Shown piece by piece: positions 6,406-14,315 of a stretch of 63,766 nt of DNA. The stretch is from Dehalococcoidales bacterium (GTDB lineage: Bacteria > Chloroflexota > Dehalococcoidia > Dehalococcoidales > RBG-16-60-22), in NCBI GenBank assembly GCA_030603605.1, contig JAUVXN010000001.1:1-63766 (forward strand). Reading direction: 5' to 3'. Each line of letters begins with the position of its first letter. The first letter of the stretch is position 1. The notes below the pieces were generated by a model, which was not told the DNA's origin, did no database searches, and saw only the letters and a list, made by a program, of their open reading frames with translations. Made by a program: the position numbers and the translations under genes.

Positions 6406-6537
6406 ATGCCAGAAAATTCAAACGCGGATGAAGTAGTAATAACTGACCCAGATGGTCAAGTACTACCCGACGATGAAGCCCAGGAGTTCCTAAAGAGGAT
6501 ACAAGCTGGGGTGTTCTACATACCCCAAGATAGATAA
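6406..6537 (+). CDS. Very small acidic protein
   Basis: 43 residues behind AAAAGGTGGTAACT. It begins MPENSNADEVVITDPDGQVL and ends FYIPQDR. No recognised domain. Confidence 0.55.
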   Translation: MPENSNADEVVITDPDGQVLPDDEAQEFLKRIQAGVFYIPQDR

Positions 6538-6565
6538 GTGAGAAGAAAGGGGGTGAGAAAATCCG

Positions 6566-6946
6566 ATGACCGAAGAGAAGATGAAGGTCGAGGTATCCGG
6601 TGGCATAAACTGGACGTGGTTCAAGGTCCAGAATGGCAATCTTGTCGCTGTCTTCAGACTCCATCATGGCGAGGAGCCTCTCGCAGCTTTCCGAAAGCTC
6701 CAGAAGAAGATGGTCAAGGTTGACAAGATTGATGTGCCTATGGCTACTTGGAGAGAACCCTGCGACCTCATTGCAGACCACACTGGTAAGTCTAATGGTT
6801 ATGCTCTTCCAGAGGTAGCAGAAGCGTTCGGTTGGCTGAATGACCTCTTCAGGAAACCAGCAGGCGACTTCGAGCTGAGAGAATGCCCACAAGGTACAAT
6901 GCGACACCTTGAATATCACGGGGTTGCGATATGCAGAATCCAATGA
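6566..6946 (+). CDS. Hypothetical protein, 126 residues
   Basis: It begins MTEEKMKVEVSGGINWTWFK, with AAAGGGGGTG upstream. Mixed beta then helical by look, with two cysteines near the C-terminus. The sequence WRE…C…DHTGKSNGYALPEVAEAFGWLNDLF has no catalytic signature I know. Neighbours are all small strong-RBS genes of the accessory block. Confidence 0.6.
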   Translation: MTEEKMKVEVSGGINWTWFKVQNGNLVAVFRLHHGEEPLAAFRKLQKKMVKVDKIDVPMATWREPCDLIADHTGKSNGYALPEVAEAFGWLNDLFRKPAGDFELRECPQGTMRHLEYHGVAICRIQ

Positions 6947-6974
6947 GGTCCAGAATAAAGGAAAGGAGGTTGCC

Positions 6975-7130
6975 ATGGTAAGAGAGAAAAAAGAGCCTTT
7001 ATGCAGATTGGGTTACTGTGCGAAGGAAAAGTCTCACTACCAGGGTGGGGACAGCACCGTCATTAATAAGCTTAAGAACGGCATCTGCCCCATTTGCGGA
7101 GGTGCCACAGAGGAAAAATACTGGAGCTAA
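6975..7130 (+). CDS. Small zinc-finger protein
   Basis: 51 residues at ATG 6975 behind GAAAGGAGGTTGCC. A C-x4-C pair (CRLGYC) and a CPICG knuckle near the C-terminus make a probable zinc site. The same MVR start and ribosome binding site recur in the next gene, so the upstream region may be duplicated. Confidence 0.65.
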   Translation: MVREKKEPLCRLGYCAKEKSHYQGGDSTVINKLKNGICPICGGATEEKYWS

Positions 7131-7157
7131 CACAAGGCGTAAAGAAAGGAGGTTACC

Positions 7158-7343
7158 ATGGTAAGAGTATTTGTCTATGACTCACGCGAGTTTCCCGACC
7201 CTGACCCGAATATGTCCCACGACGAGGTCAGGCAATCGATGACTAACTTCTTCCCCGAGCTGGCGAACGCTGAAATCCAAACGAGCAAGCGCGGTGAAGA
7301 CGACATCATCGAGTTCAAGAAGCGCGTAGGAACGAAGGGCTAG
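7158..7343 (+). CDS. PRTRC system protein C
   Basis: 61 residues, MVRVFVYDSREFPDPDPNMS at the start, with the family pattern V-F-x-Y-D, P-D-P-N-P-x-x-x-x-E-E-V-R, P-E-L and a terminal F-K-x-x-V-G-T-K-G. The length fits the family (about 60-70). PRTRC genes are found on plasmids and integrative elements. The compact beta-rich sequence ending in glycine fits proposals that protein C is a ubiquitin-like modifier, which is inference here. Preceded by AAAGGAGGTTACC. It opens the gene run that continues with B, A and ThiF. Confidence 0.85.
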   Translation: MVRVFVYDSREFPDPDPNMSHDEVRQSMTNFFPELANAEIQTSKRGEDDIIEFKKRVGTKG

Positions 7344-7353
7344 AGGCGGCACT

Positions 7354-7599
7354 ATGGGAAACGAACCCGACTACATTAACAAGGTTGTATCTGCCCTGAA
7401 AAAGGTGCCTGCAAAACATCTCCTGATAATTGAGCTGGCTAACCGCTTCACTAAAAACGGGGAGCTTGACTGCGAAGGCTTGGCAGAAGCCCAGCCGGAA
7501 GTCAATCTGGCTATCGCCGAGGCGAAGATGTACGGGGGCCACACGCTGGTAGCGGTGGATGGTTTAAAAAGGGTAGAGGCTGTACCTGCAGATGATTGA
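7354..7599 (+). CDS. Unknown protein inside the PRTRC cluster
   Basis: 81 residues, MGNEPDYINKVVSALKKVPA at the start, one short helix-rich domain followed by a beta-like GGHTLVAVDGLKRVEAV end. It starts 10 bases after protein C and overlaps the next start by 8 bases, so it is translationally coupled. I cannot match it to a known PRTRC component. Confidence 0.65.
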   Translation: MGNEPDYINKVVSALKKVPAKHLLIIELANRFTKNGELDCEGLAEAQPEVNLAIAEAKMYGGHTLVAVDGLKRVEAVPADD

Positions 7600-8533
7600 C
7601 TTAGAAGGCCTGCGAATTCAAAATGAACTGGCTCATCGCCGAGCTGTCGAGAGAGCGAATGAGAAATATAGCCAGACATTCGAGCTGGCACCCGGACCCG
7701 TATACCCGCTGGCTATCCTCGCCCGTCTGCTCATCACCGGCCCGCCCTCATTGAGCCACCTTGTTGACCTCATGGAGAACTCAGAGGTCGTCGCCGACTT
7801 TCACGAGCTGGTGAGTGAGTATTTACCGGAGCATGAGGCTTTCATCATGTCCCAGGACACCGAAGGCCGTATCCGAGAATTCGCCTATTACTTTGGCCAG
7901 CAGTACTTCCCCCTGTCCGACAATCTCCTCATGGAAGAATATACACTCGGGGACCTCCTCCGTGAAATCCCCGTGGAACTGATGGGCTTTAATTACGAGG
8001 ACTATCACGCTTTTAATGATTTCAGAGACGGGTATATTCTTCTGCTGGCATTGGTAGAGTCTCCCTATGCCGATGACGGAGAGGGCGGCCGAATCCCTAT
8101 CCTGGAGCGGGTGAGAGAGCTGGTTGGTAAGGGGCTGGCTGAGCTGATACCGCCAGAAGGCTGGTCAACCGAAGACCTGCACAGGATGCTTGACGATAGT
8201 GATTTTGCGGGGGCGGCTGACTTTGGCGATTGGGTAACTGCCAATACCGGCTGCTGGGTGCTCGATGCTACCTATGATGATTATGAGGGGGAGCTATGGG
8301 CCCACCACATAGTTGACCAACTGACCGTACAATGGCCTCACGTCGTTGAGCTCCAGGATAGGATTCACAACATGTCAGATTGGCTTGAGGAAGACATTTA
8401 CTACCGCTTTCAGGAACTCCTCGCCCACATGCTTGACCGCAAGGAGTTAATCATACCCAAAGAACAACTGTCGTTCCCGCTTGACGAGAACGGTCAGGTT
8501 ACCAGAGAGGAGGTAACAGCCGATGCTAGATAA
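7592..8533 (+). CDS. PRTRC-associated protein, possibly protein F
   Basis: 313 residues, acidic and helical, starting MIDLEGLRIQNELAHRRAVE. The region WSTEDLHRMLDD…FGDWVTANTGCWVLD…(about residues 190-225) and the helical end (LVHQ-like VVELQDRIHNMSDWLEED) resemble what I recall of PRTRC protein F in size, position and composition, but the match is by impression only. It overlaps the start of protein B by 11 bases. No catalytic motif is visible. Confidence 0.55.
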   Translation: MIDLEGLRIQNELAHRRAVERANEKYSQTFELAPGPVYPLAILARLLITGPPSLSHLVDLMENSEVVADFHELVSEYLPEHEAFIMSQDTEGRIREFAYYFGQQYFPLSDNLLMEEYTLGDLLREIPVELMGFNYEDYHAFNDFRDGYILLLALVESPYADDGEGGRIPILERVRELVGKGLAELIPPEGWSTEDLHRMLDDSDFAGAADFGDWVTANTGCWVLDATYDDYEGELWAHHIVDQLTVQWPHVVELQDRIHNMSDWLEEDIYYRFQELLAHMLDRKELIIPKEQLSFPLDENGQVTREEVTADAR

Positions 8534-9218
8534 TGAGAAACCCACGGTTTACAAGTGGGCGATACCCGGAGAGCTGCAAGTGCCCCCCGACCCGCTGAGA
8601 TGCCGGCTCGACTTTCACCACCAGGCAGTGGTGATGACCCTCTTTGAAGGGGAAGCCGTCGAGACAAGGATAGTCTCGGCGGCGGATATTAGCCAGTCCC
8701 TGGCCAGCGAATTGTCGTTTGGTACGGGGTTGTTGCCGCCGGGGACAATCTGGTGGTTGAACACCAAGGGAGGCCCTGTGTTCGCTCTCTATGTTGAGCC
8801 CAAGGTCCGTAAATTAGCCCTCCAGGAAACGGCCGGCGAGCCGCCCCACCGCTTCACGATACCGCTGCCGGGGTTCATCTTCCTGTGCTCGCCAGGGCGA
8901 CCGCCGTGGGTGTATGCCGTGAAGAAAAAACCGACAAAGGAAACGGATATCGTCTACAGGGCACCGCTCTGCAACATCTTTTCAAGCGGGCTCACCTGCC
9001 CGGGCAGCCACAGATACCCTACCCGGGTCGCAGACATCGTACAGTCATTCTTTGTGTCATTTTTCACCGCCACCGCGGATCTGAAAAACAGGTCGCAGAC
9101 GTTCCCCAATAACATATTGGCTCTCTGGGAATTCCTGGATAAGAAAAAGAAGTTCCCCATGGAAGACCTGGTGAAACACGGCATGGTAAAGGATTTGATA
9201 CATATGGAGTTGAGTTAG
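8523..9218 (+). CDS. PRTRC system protein B (E2-like)
   Basis: 231 residues from ATG 8523 behind GAGAGGAGGTAACAGCC. The family signature is the segment YRAPLCNIFSSGLTCPGS (about residues 140-157), equivalent to the Y-x-A-P-x-x-N-V-x-x-x-G-x-I-C-x-G-S motif of protein B. The layout Asn…Gly-x-x-Cys recalls the active-site region of ubiquitin-conjugating E2 folds, making the Cys in GLTCPG the candidate thiol. Upstream lies a beta-rich half ending PGFIFLCSPGRPPWVYAVK. It lies between the F-like gene and the JAB peptidase. E2-like function is inference. Confidence 0.8.
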   Translation: MLDNEKPTVYKWAIPGELQVPPDPLRCRLDFHHQAVVMTLFEGEAVETRIVSAADISQSLASELSFGTGLLPPGTIWWLNTKGGPVFALYVEPKVRKLALQETAGEPPHRFTIPLPGFIFLCSPGRPPWVYAVKKKPTKETDIVYRAPLCNIFSSGLTCPGSHRYPTRVADIVQSFFVSFFTATADLKNRSQTFPNNILALWEFLDKKKKFPMEDLVKHGMVKDLIHMELS

Positions 9219-9221
9219 TTA

Positions 9222-9959
9222 ATGAAGCCTGTCGGTTACCTGACGAAACACCCCGACGGGCTCTCCGGGGAAACAGGACTGTTCTATAACTATATACTGG
9301 CTTCAAATGGTCTTTTCATTGAGGCCGAGAGCCCCCTTATCGCCGCCCGTATCCCGGTCGCTGAGTGCGAAGTGCGAGGACTGGCGCCCATGGAGACGAA
9401 GGTTACCCTGACGTACGGAAGTATCCCGCAGCGGTTCTGGGAACTGGCGCTCGATAGCTTTCTGGCTGATCCTGATGAAGAGCACTACGTCGCTGTGACC
9501 GCTGATGCCGGCTACCATCTCTATGTACCAGTACAGGATAGAAACGGCGGCAGTGTTACCTATGCGGTCGGGGAGAACGTCGTGCTGGATCTCCACTCCC
9601 ATGGCGGCATGGGAGCCTTCTTCAGTCATAAAGATAATGAGGACGAGAAGGGACTGAAACTATACGGAGTGGTCGGAAAGCTGAACGCTACCCCTGTCGT
9701 CAAGTTGAGGATTGGGGTTTATGGATACTTCAAAACTTTAGCCTGGGGAGACGTTTTCGACGGCTCGCTGACATGGGCAGTGGAATTTGAAAAAGAGGAG
9801 GGGATAAGCGAAGGTGACGTATATTGTTGCCCCGAGACACATGGTTTCCGAATGGAGGATTTTGGTCGTTGGATGTGGTGGAACCGGTGGTTACGTCGCG
9901 GAAGGTCTCTGCCGACTTCTTGCCGGCAGCAACATTCCGCTGGTCCTGATAGACCATGA
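9222..9959 (+). CDS. PRTRC system protein A, JAB/JAMM metallopeptidase-like
   Basis: 245 residues. The zinc motif H-S-H-G-G-M-G-A-F-F-S-H-K-D (about residues 125-138) matches the JAMM consensus H-x-H-x7-S-x2-D, and is followed by KLYGVVGKLN as in protein A of PRTRC systems. Such enzymes cleave ubiquitin-like tails or isopeptide links. The start at 9222 follows the protein B stop by three bases. Odd feature: the frame runs 146 bases into the ThiF gene, giving a Trp/Arg-rich tail of about 49 residues with no resemblance to the family. The functional domain probably ends near VEFEKEEG. Confidence 0.85.
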   Translation: MKPVGYLTKHPDGLSGETGLFYNYILASNGLFIEAESPLIAARIPVAECEVRGLAPMETKVTLTYGSIPQRFWELALDSFLADPDEEHYVAVTADAGYHLYVPVQDRNGGSVTYAVGENVVLDLHSHGGMGAFFSHKDNEDEKGLKLYGVVGKLNATPVVKLRIGVYGYFKTLAWGDVFDGSLTWAVEFEKEEGISEGDVYCCPETHGFRMEDFGRWMWWNRWLRRGRSLPTSCRQQHSAGPDRP

Positions 9960-10665
9960 CCGGGTCGAAGCTCATAACCTGTTAAGACAGCACTTTTACG
10001 CGGCTGATGTGGGTAGATTCAAGTCCCAAGCCCTCGCTGAACGCCTGGCACGCCAGTTCGGTCGGCGTATCGGTTACAGCGTCTATCCGTATGATGCTGA
10101 ACTTATCGGTGAGGACTGTGGCTCTGGATTTTACAAGCGGATGGCTCAGGGTATCATCATCGGCTGTGTGGACAATGCCGAAGCCCGACGATCCATAGCC
10201 CATGATTTCCAGTATGGCAACTGGTGGCTTGATGCCGGCAATGGCCATTCCTCCGGGCAAGTCCTTTTCGGTAATTCCCAGAACCTGGAACAACTGCAGT
10301 GGTCGTTTGAAGAGAACTCTCAGCAGGTGGTCAGGCTGCCGCTGCCGTCCATGCAGCTCCCATCTCTTCTGGCACCTCCGACTGTGCCAGCCACGATTCC
10401 AGGAGACTGTGCTGAGGCGGTGGCTGCCGAGGAGCAGAACCCGGTGATCAACCAGGCCATGGCCATGCTGGTGCTGCAGTTTATGTACCGGCTCTTGAAT
10501 AATAAGCTTACCTGGATGGGAGCTTATATTGACTTGGAAGCCGGCACTCTGCAGCAGGTGCCTGCTGAACCCCAGACGGTAGCTCGAATGTTAGGGGTGA
10601 GGGTCGACACCTTGATCAGGAAAGGTTGCTCAATAGGCAACAGGTACTCATTGAGAGGGAGGTAA
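9814..10665 (+). CDS. PRTRC system ThiF/E1-like adenylating enzyme
   Basis: 283 residues. A GTG at 9814 with GAGGAGGGG upstream gives MTYIVAPRHMVSEWRILVVG. The nucleotide-binding motif GCGGTGGYVAEGL (about residues 18-30) is followed by an acidic strand end (VLIDHDRVEAHNLLRQ), as in E1/MoeB/ThiF enzymes that adenylate a C-terminal glycine. The segment IPGDCAEAVAAEEQNPVINQ (about 193-212) holds the likely catalytic Cys and the family Q-N-P motif. With proteins A, B and C it completes an E1-E2-modifier-peptidase-like set. The target is unknown. Confidence 0.9.
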   Translation: MTYIVAPRHMVSEWRILVVGCGGTGGYVAEGLCRLLAGSNIPLVLIDHDRVEAHNLLRQHFYAADVGRFKSQALAERLARQFGRRIGYSVYPYDAELIGEDCGSGFYKRMAQGIIIGCVDNAEARRSIAHDFQYGNWWLDAGNGHSSGQVLFGNSQNLEQLQWSFEENSQQVVRLPLPSMQLPSLLAPPTVPATIPGDCAEAVAAEEQNPVINQAMAMLVLQFMYRLLNNKLTWMGAYIDLEAGTLQQVPAEPQTVARMLGVRVDTLIRKGCSIGNRYSLRGR

Positions 10666-10670
10666 TATTA

Positions 10671-11294
10671 TTGCTGATTGGCTTGGACAACTTAAAAACC
10701 GGAATCCTGCCGAGCTTTTCACTGCCTGTCATAACTACCTGTCCGGGTAAAACGCCATTTTGTGAGCGCTATTGCTACGGGCTGAAGGGTTATTTCACTA
10801 TGGTGAGCGTCAAGAAATCCAATGACCGGCGCCTTGACGCTACCCTGAGAAGTGCCTTCGTATCTATCATCGTGAAAGAGATACGTAACACGGGATCGCC
10901 CGCTTTTCGCCTGCATGATGTCGGTGATTTTTACAGCGTGGAGTACATAGAGAAATGGAAGGAAATAGCCAACAACCTGCCTGAAGTCATATTCTTTGGG
11001 TCCACCCGCTCCTGGCGCTGCGATTTCTTAAGCGAGCCAATGAAAAGGTTCCGGGACATGGAAAATGTCTACATTAAGGCAAGTGTTGACCTGACAGACA
11101 CGTTGAATCCGAAGAGCTGTGGCTGGAACGTGTGGAGCGTAGAGGGTGAAGGGTTATCATGCCCGCATGATGAAGGTCTGGTCGAGAACTGCGTCGCTTG
11201 CCAGCGATGCTGGACCGTCAAGGGTTTTGACCTGAATTTTAAACTCAGATGGGGTGACCGAGGCGAATACCTAACCCCCAGACTATTCAACTAA
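10671..11294 (+). CDS. Gp88-like protein (phage/plasmid gene product 88 family)
   Basis: TTG 10671, with GAGGGAGGTAATA just upstream, gives 207 residues. A start at 10626 would overlap ThiF. The cysteine-rich motif TCPGKTPFCERYCYGLKGYF (about 25-44), the R-x-H-x-x-G-D-F segment (FRLHDVGDFYS) and the distal C-x-x-C cluster (ENCVACQRC) are typical of the Gp88 family found in actinophages and plasmids. The cysteines suggest metal or Fe-S binding. Biochemical role unknown. It directly follows the PRTRC genes and is probably co-transcribed. Confidence 0.75.
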   Translation: MLIGLDNLKTGILPSFSLPVITTCPGKTPFCERYCYGLKGYFTMVSVKKSNDRRLDATLRSAFVSIIVKEIRNTGSPAFRLHDVGDFYSVEYIEKWKEIANNLPEVIFFGSTRSWRCDFLSEPMKRFRDMENVYIKASVDLTDTLNPKSCGWNVWSVEGEGLSCPHDEGLVENCVACQRCWTVKGFDLNFKLRWGDRGEYLTPRLFN

Positions 11295-11313
11295 AGAAGA
11301 AAGGAGGTGTCTT

Positions 11314-11706
11314 ATGAATGTTCCGGAAAATCCAGAAGAAAAAGAAGAGGAAGCCGAACAACTGGAAGAAGAGCTGCCCGAAGAAACGGAAGAACAACCA
11401 GCTCCGGAGACGGCGGAAGCCAGCCCTCAGAAGGCGGCCAACGAAATGAAAGTCGTCATCGTCATGAAGGATGAAAACATCCTGCTGGGAGTACAGTCCC
11501 CTAACTGCGACCCGGTATACACGACCATGAAAGGCTCCCTGGCCGCGGCATTGAAAAGAGTGCCGGCACTTGTCGCTGAGGCAAAACAGAAATGGGAAAC
11601 CAACCCGCGGAACCCGAAAGCAGACCTGCCGGAGCCGCCACCGAGTCCAGCTCGCAGCCAGCCGGCTCAACCGTCAAAACCAAAGGCTCAACCGAGTTTC
11701 TTCTAA
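11314..11706 (+). CDS. Acidic/proline-rich protein, possibly PRTRC protein E-like
   Basis: 130 residues behind GAAAGGAGGTGTCTT. Residues 1-48 are almost pure Glu/Pro (coiled or disordered). A short folded core (about 48-95) reads MKVVIVMKDENILLGVQSPN … LAAALKRVPALVAEAKQKW. The tail is Pro/Gln/Lys-rich. The core-then-helix layout (beta strands, then an L-x-x-x-L-x-x-x-V helix) is reminiscent of PRTRC protein E, but similarity is weak and the name is tentative. Confidence 0.5.
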   Translation: MNVPENPEEKEEEAEQLEEELPEETEEQPAPETAEASPQKAANEMKVVIVMKDENILLGVQSPNCDPVYTTMKGSLAAALKRVPALVAEAKQKWETNPRNPKADLPEPPPSPARSQPAQPSKPKAQPSFF

Positions 11707-11718
11707 CGAACGGCCGAT

Positions 11719-11746
11719 AAACTGGCGCCTGGCCAGGTGCCAGTTT
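11719..11746 (+). terminator. Perfect-length palindrome between the PRTRC run and the clamp gene
   Basis: AAACTGGCGCCTGG followed directly by CCAGGTGCCAGTTT: 14-base arms with a single G/T pairing. No T-run follows, so it could be an RNA processing hairpin, a weak terminator or a protein site. Confidence 0.55.
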
Positions 11747-11803
11747 CGCCGGGTTTGGCCTACCGGTGCTGATGAGGCAAGGCCAGAAAGGAGGTGATAA
11801 GTT

Positions 11804-13093
11804 ATGGAAATTCGAGTTACCAGGCTGCGAGAGGTGCTTAGTCTGCTCAAGCCAGCTGTACCGCGCAAACCTACTCTCAAGAGCTTGACCAATGTCCTTC
11901 TTAAGGACGGAAAAGCAGTTGCTACCGACCTCGAGTCCATGGTGATAGTAGCAGTCCCCGAAGCAGACCAGACAGTATTGTTTCCCTTCATGGCTGTGAG
12001 CAAGATGCTGGACTATGTTCCAGGGGACGAGATACTTCAACTGCAAAGTGACCAGAACAAGCTCACACTATCCTGGGCCGGTGGCTTAGAGAGTGCTACC
12101 TATCCCATAAGTGAGCCGGACACCTTCCCTGCCATACCTGAGTTTGAAGCCAAGCTCGAGGCTGACCTTGATGGCGATACCTTCATGGCGGCCCTGGCCA
12201 CGGCACAAACTTATGTAGCCACTGCTACTGACCGGCCAGTACTCAACGGCGTGACAGTGGTCCTCGGTTCCCCCATTGAGGTCGCTGCGGGCGACGGATT
12301 CCGTATGTCTCACCAGGTGTTACCCCTGGTTTTCCCGGAAGACAACACCTGCATCATCCCTGCCAGTTCCGTGTCGGTCCTCATGCATCTGTTTAAGAAC
12401 ACCCCCCGAACGCCACCCCAATCCGATTCCCTGATACCTGTTTTAACTGCCAAAAAGCGGATCCAGGTTGCGCTTGATGGCGATAGAGGACTCCGAATAG
12501 GGTTCGGGCCGAAAGCGTCAGTCATCGTCAAGCTGACTGACGGCACACCGCCGGCATGGATTAAGCTCATACCAAAAGAAGAACCTACTTTGCATGTGCA
12601 GGTGTTCGCCCCTGAGTTTGAAACGGCCGTGCGCAGGGTCCGGGACGTGGCGTCTCAAGGTGCTGGCATTGTCCGACTGGAATTTAACGATGGCAATGTC
12701 AGGGTTTCCGCCAAGGCTGATGGGCAGGAAGTAGCGACTAGCATCTCTGTTCTGGAGGCAAAGGGAACTCCATTCAGAACGGCTATCAATGCCAAATACC
12801 TCATTGAGTACCTTAAAGGTAAAGAGGGATTAGTAGCCATCTCTTCGACCGCGGAGTCTTCTCCCGTTAGCTTCCAGCACTCAAAACACCCGAGGGTTAT
12901 CATCATGCCGATGTCCGCTGACTGGGGCGATAAGCCGCCGGCAGCTGAACAGGCAGAACCGGAAAAAGCCGAAGCAGAAGCCGGAAGCTCGGAGACCCCC
13001 ACCGACAAAGTACCTGAAGGGGAAACCCCGCCGGCTCCATCTGCAGAAGCCGCTAAAACTCCAAAACGCCGCGGCAAAGCAAAAAAGAGCTAA
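11804..13093 (+). CDS. DnaN-like sliding clamp (DNA polymerase III beta subunit homologue)
   Basis: 429 residues behind GAAAGGAGGTGATAAGTT. The N-terminal half follows the beta-clamp pattern: LLKPAVPRKPTLKSLTNVLL, then VATDLESMVIVAVP, LPF-type FPFMAVSKML and a second domain (ATDRPVLNGVTVVL, AAGDGFRMSH, IIPASSVSVL). A third domain is more divergent (FRTAINAKYLIEYLKGKEGL, …VIIMPMSADW). About 370 residues fit a three-domain clamp. The last 60 are a disordered Glu/Pro/Ala tail ending KTPKRRGKAKKS, unusual for chromosomal DnaN. Being element-borne and divergent, it is likely an element-specific processivity factor. No polymerase gene is in the window. Confidence 0.8.
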   Translation: MEIRVTRLREVLSLLKPAVPRKPTLKSLTNVLLKDGKAVATDLESMVIVAVPEADQTVLFPFMAVSKMLDYVPGDEILQLQSDQNKLTLSWAGGLESATYPISEPDTFPAIPEFEAKLEADLDGDTFMAALATAQTYVATATDRPVLNGVTVVLGSPIEVAAGDGFRMSHQVLPLVFPEDNTCIIPASSVSVLMHLFKNTPRTPPQSDSLIPVLTAKKRIQVALDGDRGLRIGFGPKASVIVKLTDGTPPAWIKLIPKEEPTLHVQVFAPEFETAVRRVRDVASQGAGIVRLEFNDGNVRVSAKADGQEVATSISVLEAKGTPFRTAINAKYLIEYLKGKEGLVAISSTAESSPVSFQHSKHPRVIIMPMSADWGDKPPAAEQAEPEKAEAEAGSSETPTDKVPEGETPPAPSAEAAKTPKRRGKAKKS

Positions 13094-13102
13094 ATAACGC
13101 CT

Positions 13103-13134
13103 GGGGGAGCCGAGGTTGAAAGCTTCGGCTCCCC
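13103..13134 (+). terminator. Hairpin after the clamp gene
   Basis: GGGGGAGCCGA and TTCGGCTCCCC pair across about 10 bases. No uninterrupted T-run follows (CCTCTCAATTT), so termination may be partial. Confidence 0.55.
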
Positions 13135-13167
13135 TCCTCTCAATTTAAAAGAAAGGAGGGACAACGC

Positions 13168-13647
13168 ATGCAAGAAAACACTTTATTTCAGTTGTCTCAG
13201 AATAGGGGTTCTGGCGAGCTGCATGATAGTAAGTTCATGACCGCCGAGGAAAAGCGAAAAGTCCTGAAACACTGGGAAGCCTTTCTGGGGAGCTGCCTGC
13301 AGAAAAACAAGTTTACGAAGTTGCTCTATGATCACCTTATGCAGCACTGTAGCTTTATAGCTCACTACGACATCAACGGCTTCTATTCGACGTATTTTGA
13401 GAGCGGGGACGATACTATTCAATTTCTTTCCCAGTTTGACGGTCGCCAAGGCATGCCCAAGTCAGTGGAGTATGGAATGACCTACTGGCTCACAGATGAA
13501 GAATATTACGACATCAACATCGAGATGGTTCGTATTGCGGGGAAGTACCTGCCGGTTTTGTTGGAGATGGCCAGAATATCCCAGAAGGACCGTGACCTTG
13601 ACTTGGCCAGAGCATTGTTGGCCAAGCACGGACAAAGCCTGCCGTAG
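13168..13647 (+). CDS. Hypothetical protein, 159 residues
   Basis: It begins MQENTLFQLSQNRGSGELHD, ATG behind AGAAAGGAGGGACAACGC. Mostly helical, with aromatic-rich centre (HYDINGFYSTYF) and an acidic-helical end. Of the size and style of conserved plasmid proteins, but no family name can be given. Confidence 0.7.
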   Translation: MQENTLFQLSQNRGSGELHDSKFMTAEEKRKVLKHWEAFLGSCLQKNKFTKLLYDHLMQHCSFIAHYDINGFYSTYFESGDDTIQFLSQFDGRQGMPKSVEYGMTYWLTDEEYYDINIEMVRIAGKYLPVLLEMARISQKDRDLDLARALLAKHGQSLP

Positions 13648-13681
13648 AAGGGCGCCAAGCCAAAAAACCAAAGGAGGAACT

Positions 13682-13870
13682 ATGCCATTTAGAGACCTCA
13701 GCGGTAAAACTGTCTATGACCTTGAACTTGAGGACTTTGCGAAGCTCTTTTGTGAACGCTGCCGCGAGTGTGCCGAATGTTCAAGAGACGATAGGAAGAC
13801 ACACGTTTGCAGGGCTTTAGTGGACAGCGGGCTTTGGGACGCGTATTGCCGGAAAAATTGTATAACCTGA
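13682..13870 (+). CDS. Cysteine-rich small protein
   Basis: 62 residues from ATG 13682 behind AAAGGAGGAACT. Seven cysteines, including CERCRECAEC (about residues 24-33), a lone Cys near residue 44 and CRKNC near the C-terminus, suggest zinc or Fe-S binding. Function unknown. Confidence 0.65.
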   Translation: MPFRDLSGKTVYDLELEDFAKLFCERCRECAECSRDDRKTHVCRALVDSGLWDAYCRKNCIT

Positions 13871-13895
13871 CATGACAAGCGGTATTTGAAAGGGG

Positions 13896-14198
13896 GTGAG
13901 GGAAATAAAACTACTCACAGCGGAAATCAGAAAACAACTACCAAAGCTTTATGAGACAGAGGAAATCGAGGCAGATGAGAAAACAGTTATTGTTAAGTTC
14001 TTCACGCCGTGGACAAACTGGACTTGGTATGCTGTTGAGTTTGATGGCGAGGATTTGTTCTTCGGCCTGGTAGATGGACATGAAAAGGAATGGGGCTACT
14101 TCTCACTTAAAGAACTAGAATCAATTACCGGACCGGCTGGTCTAAAGATAGAACGTGACCTCCACTTCGGGCAACCAAAGATTAAGGATATCAGGTAA
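13896..14198 (+). CDS. DUF2958 family protein
   Basis: About 100 residues with the family signature KLLTAEIRKQLPKLYETEE, then VIVKFFTPWTNWTWY, F-G-L-V-D-G-H-E-K-E-W-G-Y-F-S-L and a final IERDLHFG. The family occurs on plasmids and integrative elements and has no assigned role. Start is uncertain: GTG 13896 sits on top of the AAAGGGGG ribosome binding site, whereas the usual family start (KLLT) would correspond to the ATA codon at 13905 at normal spacing. Confidence 0.85.
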   Translation: MREIKLLTAEIRKQLPKLYETEEIEADEKTVIVKFFTPWTNWTWYAVEFDGEDLFFGLVDGHEKEWGYFSLKELESITGPAGLKIERDLHFGQPKIKDIR

Positions 14199-14244
14199 GT
14201 TAGACTTTCCCCTGGTAGCCGTCTGAACTCTAATCCTCTGACTC

Positions 14245-14271
14245 CCAAGGCAAAAACAGACTTTGCCTTGG
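14245..14271 (+). terminator. Hairpin behind the DUF2958 gene
   Basis: CCAAGGCAAA-AACAGAC-TTTGCCTTGG, a 10-bp perfect stem. It is followed by GTGG rather than T, so it may be a processing or pause structure. Confidence 0.5.
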
Positions 14272-14315
14272 TGGTGAAGGGGTTAGCTCACTCAAATCTG
14301 GAAGAAAGGAGGTAA

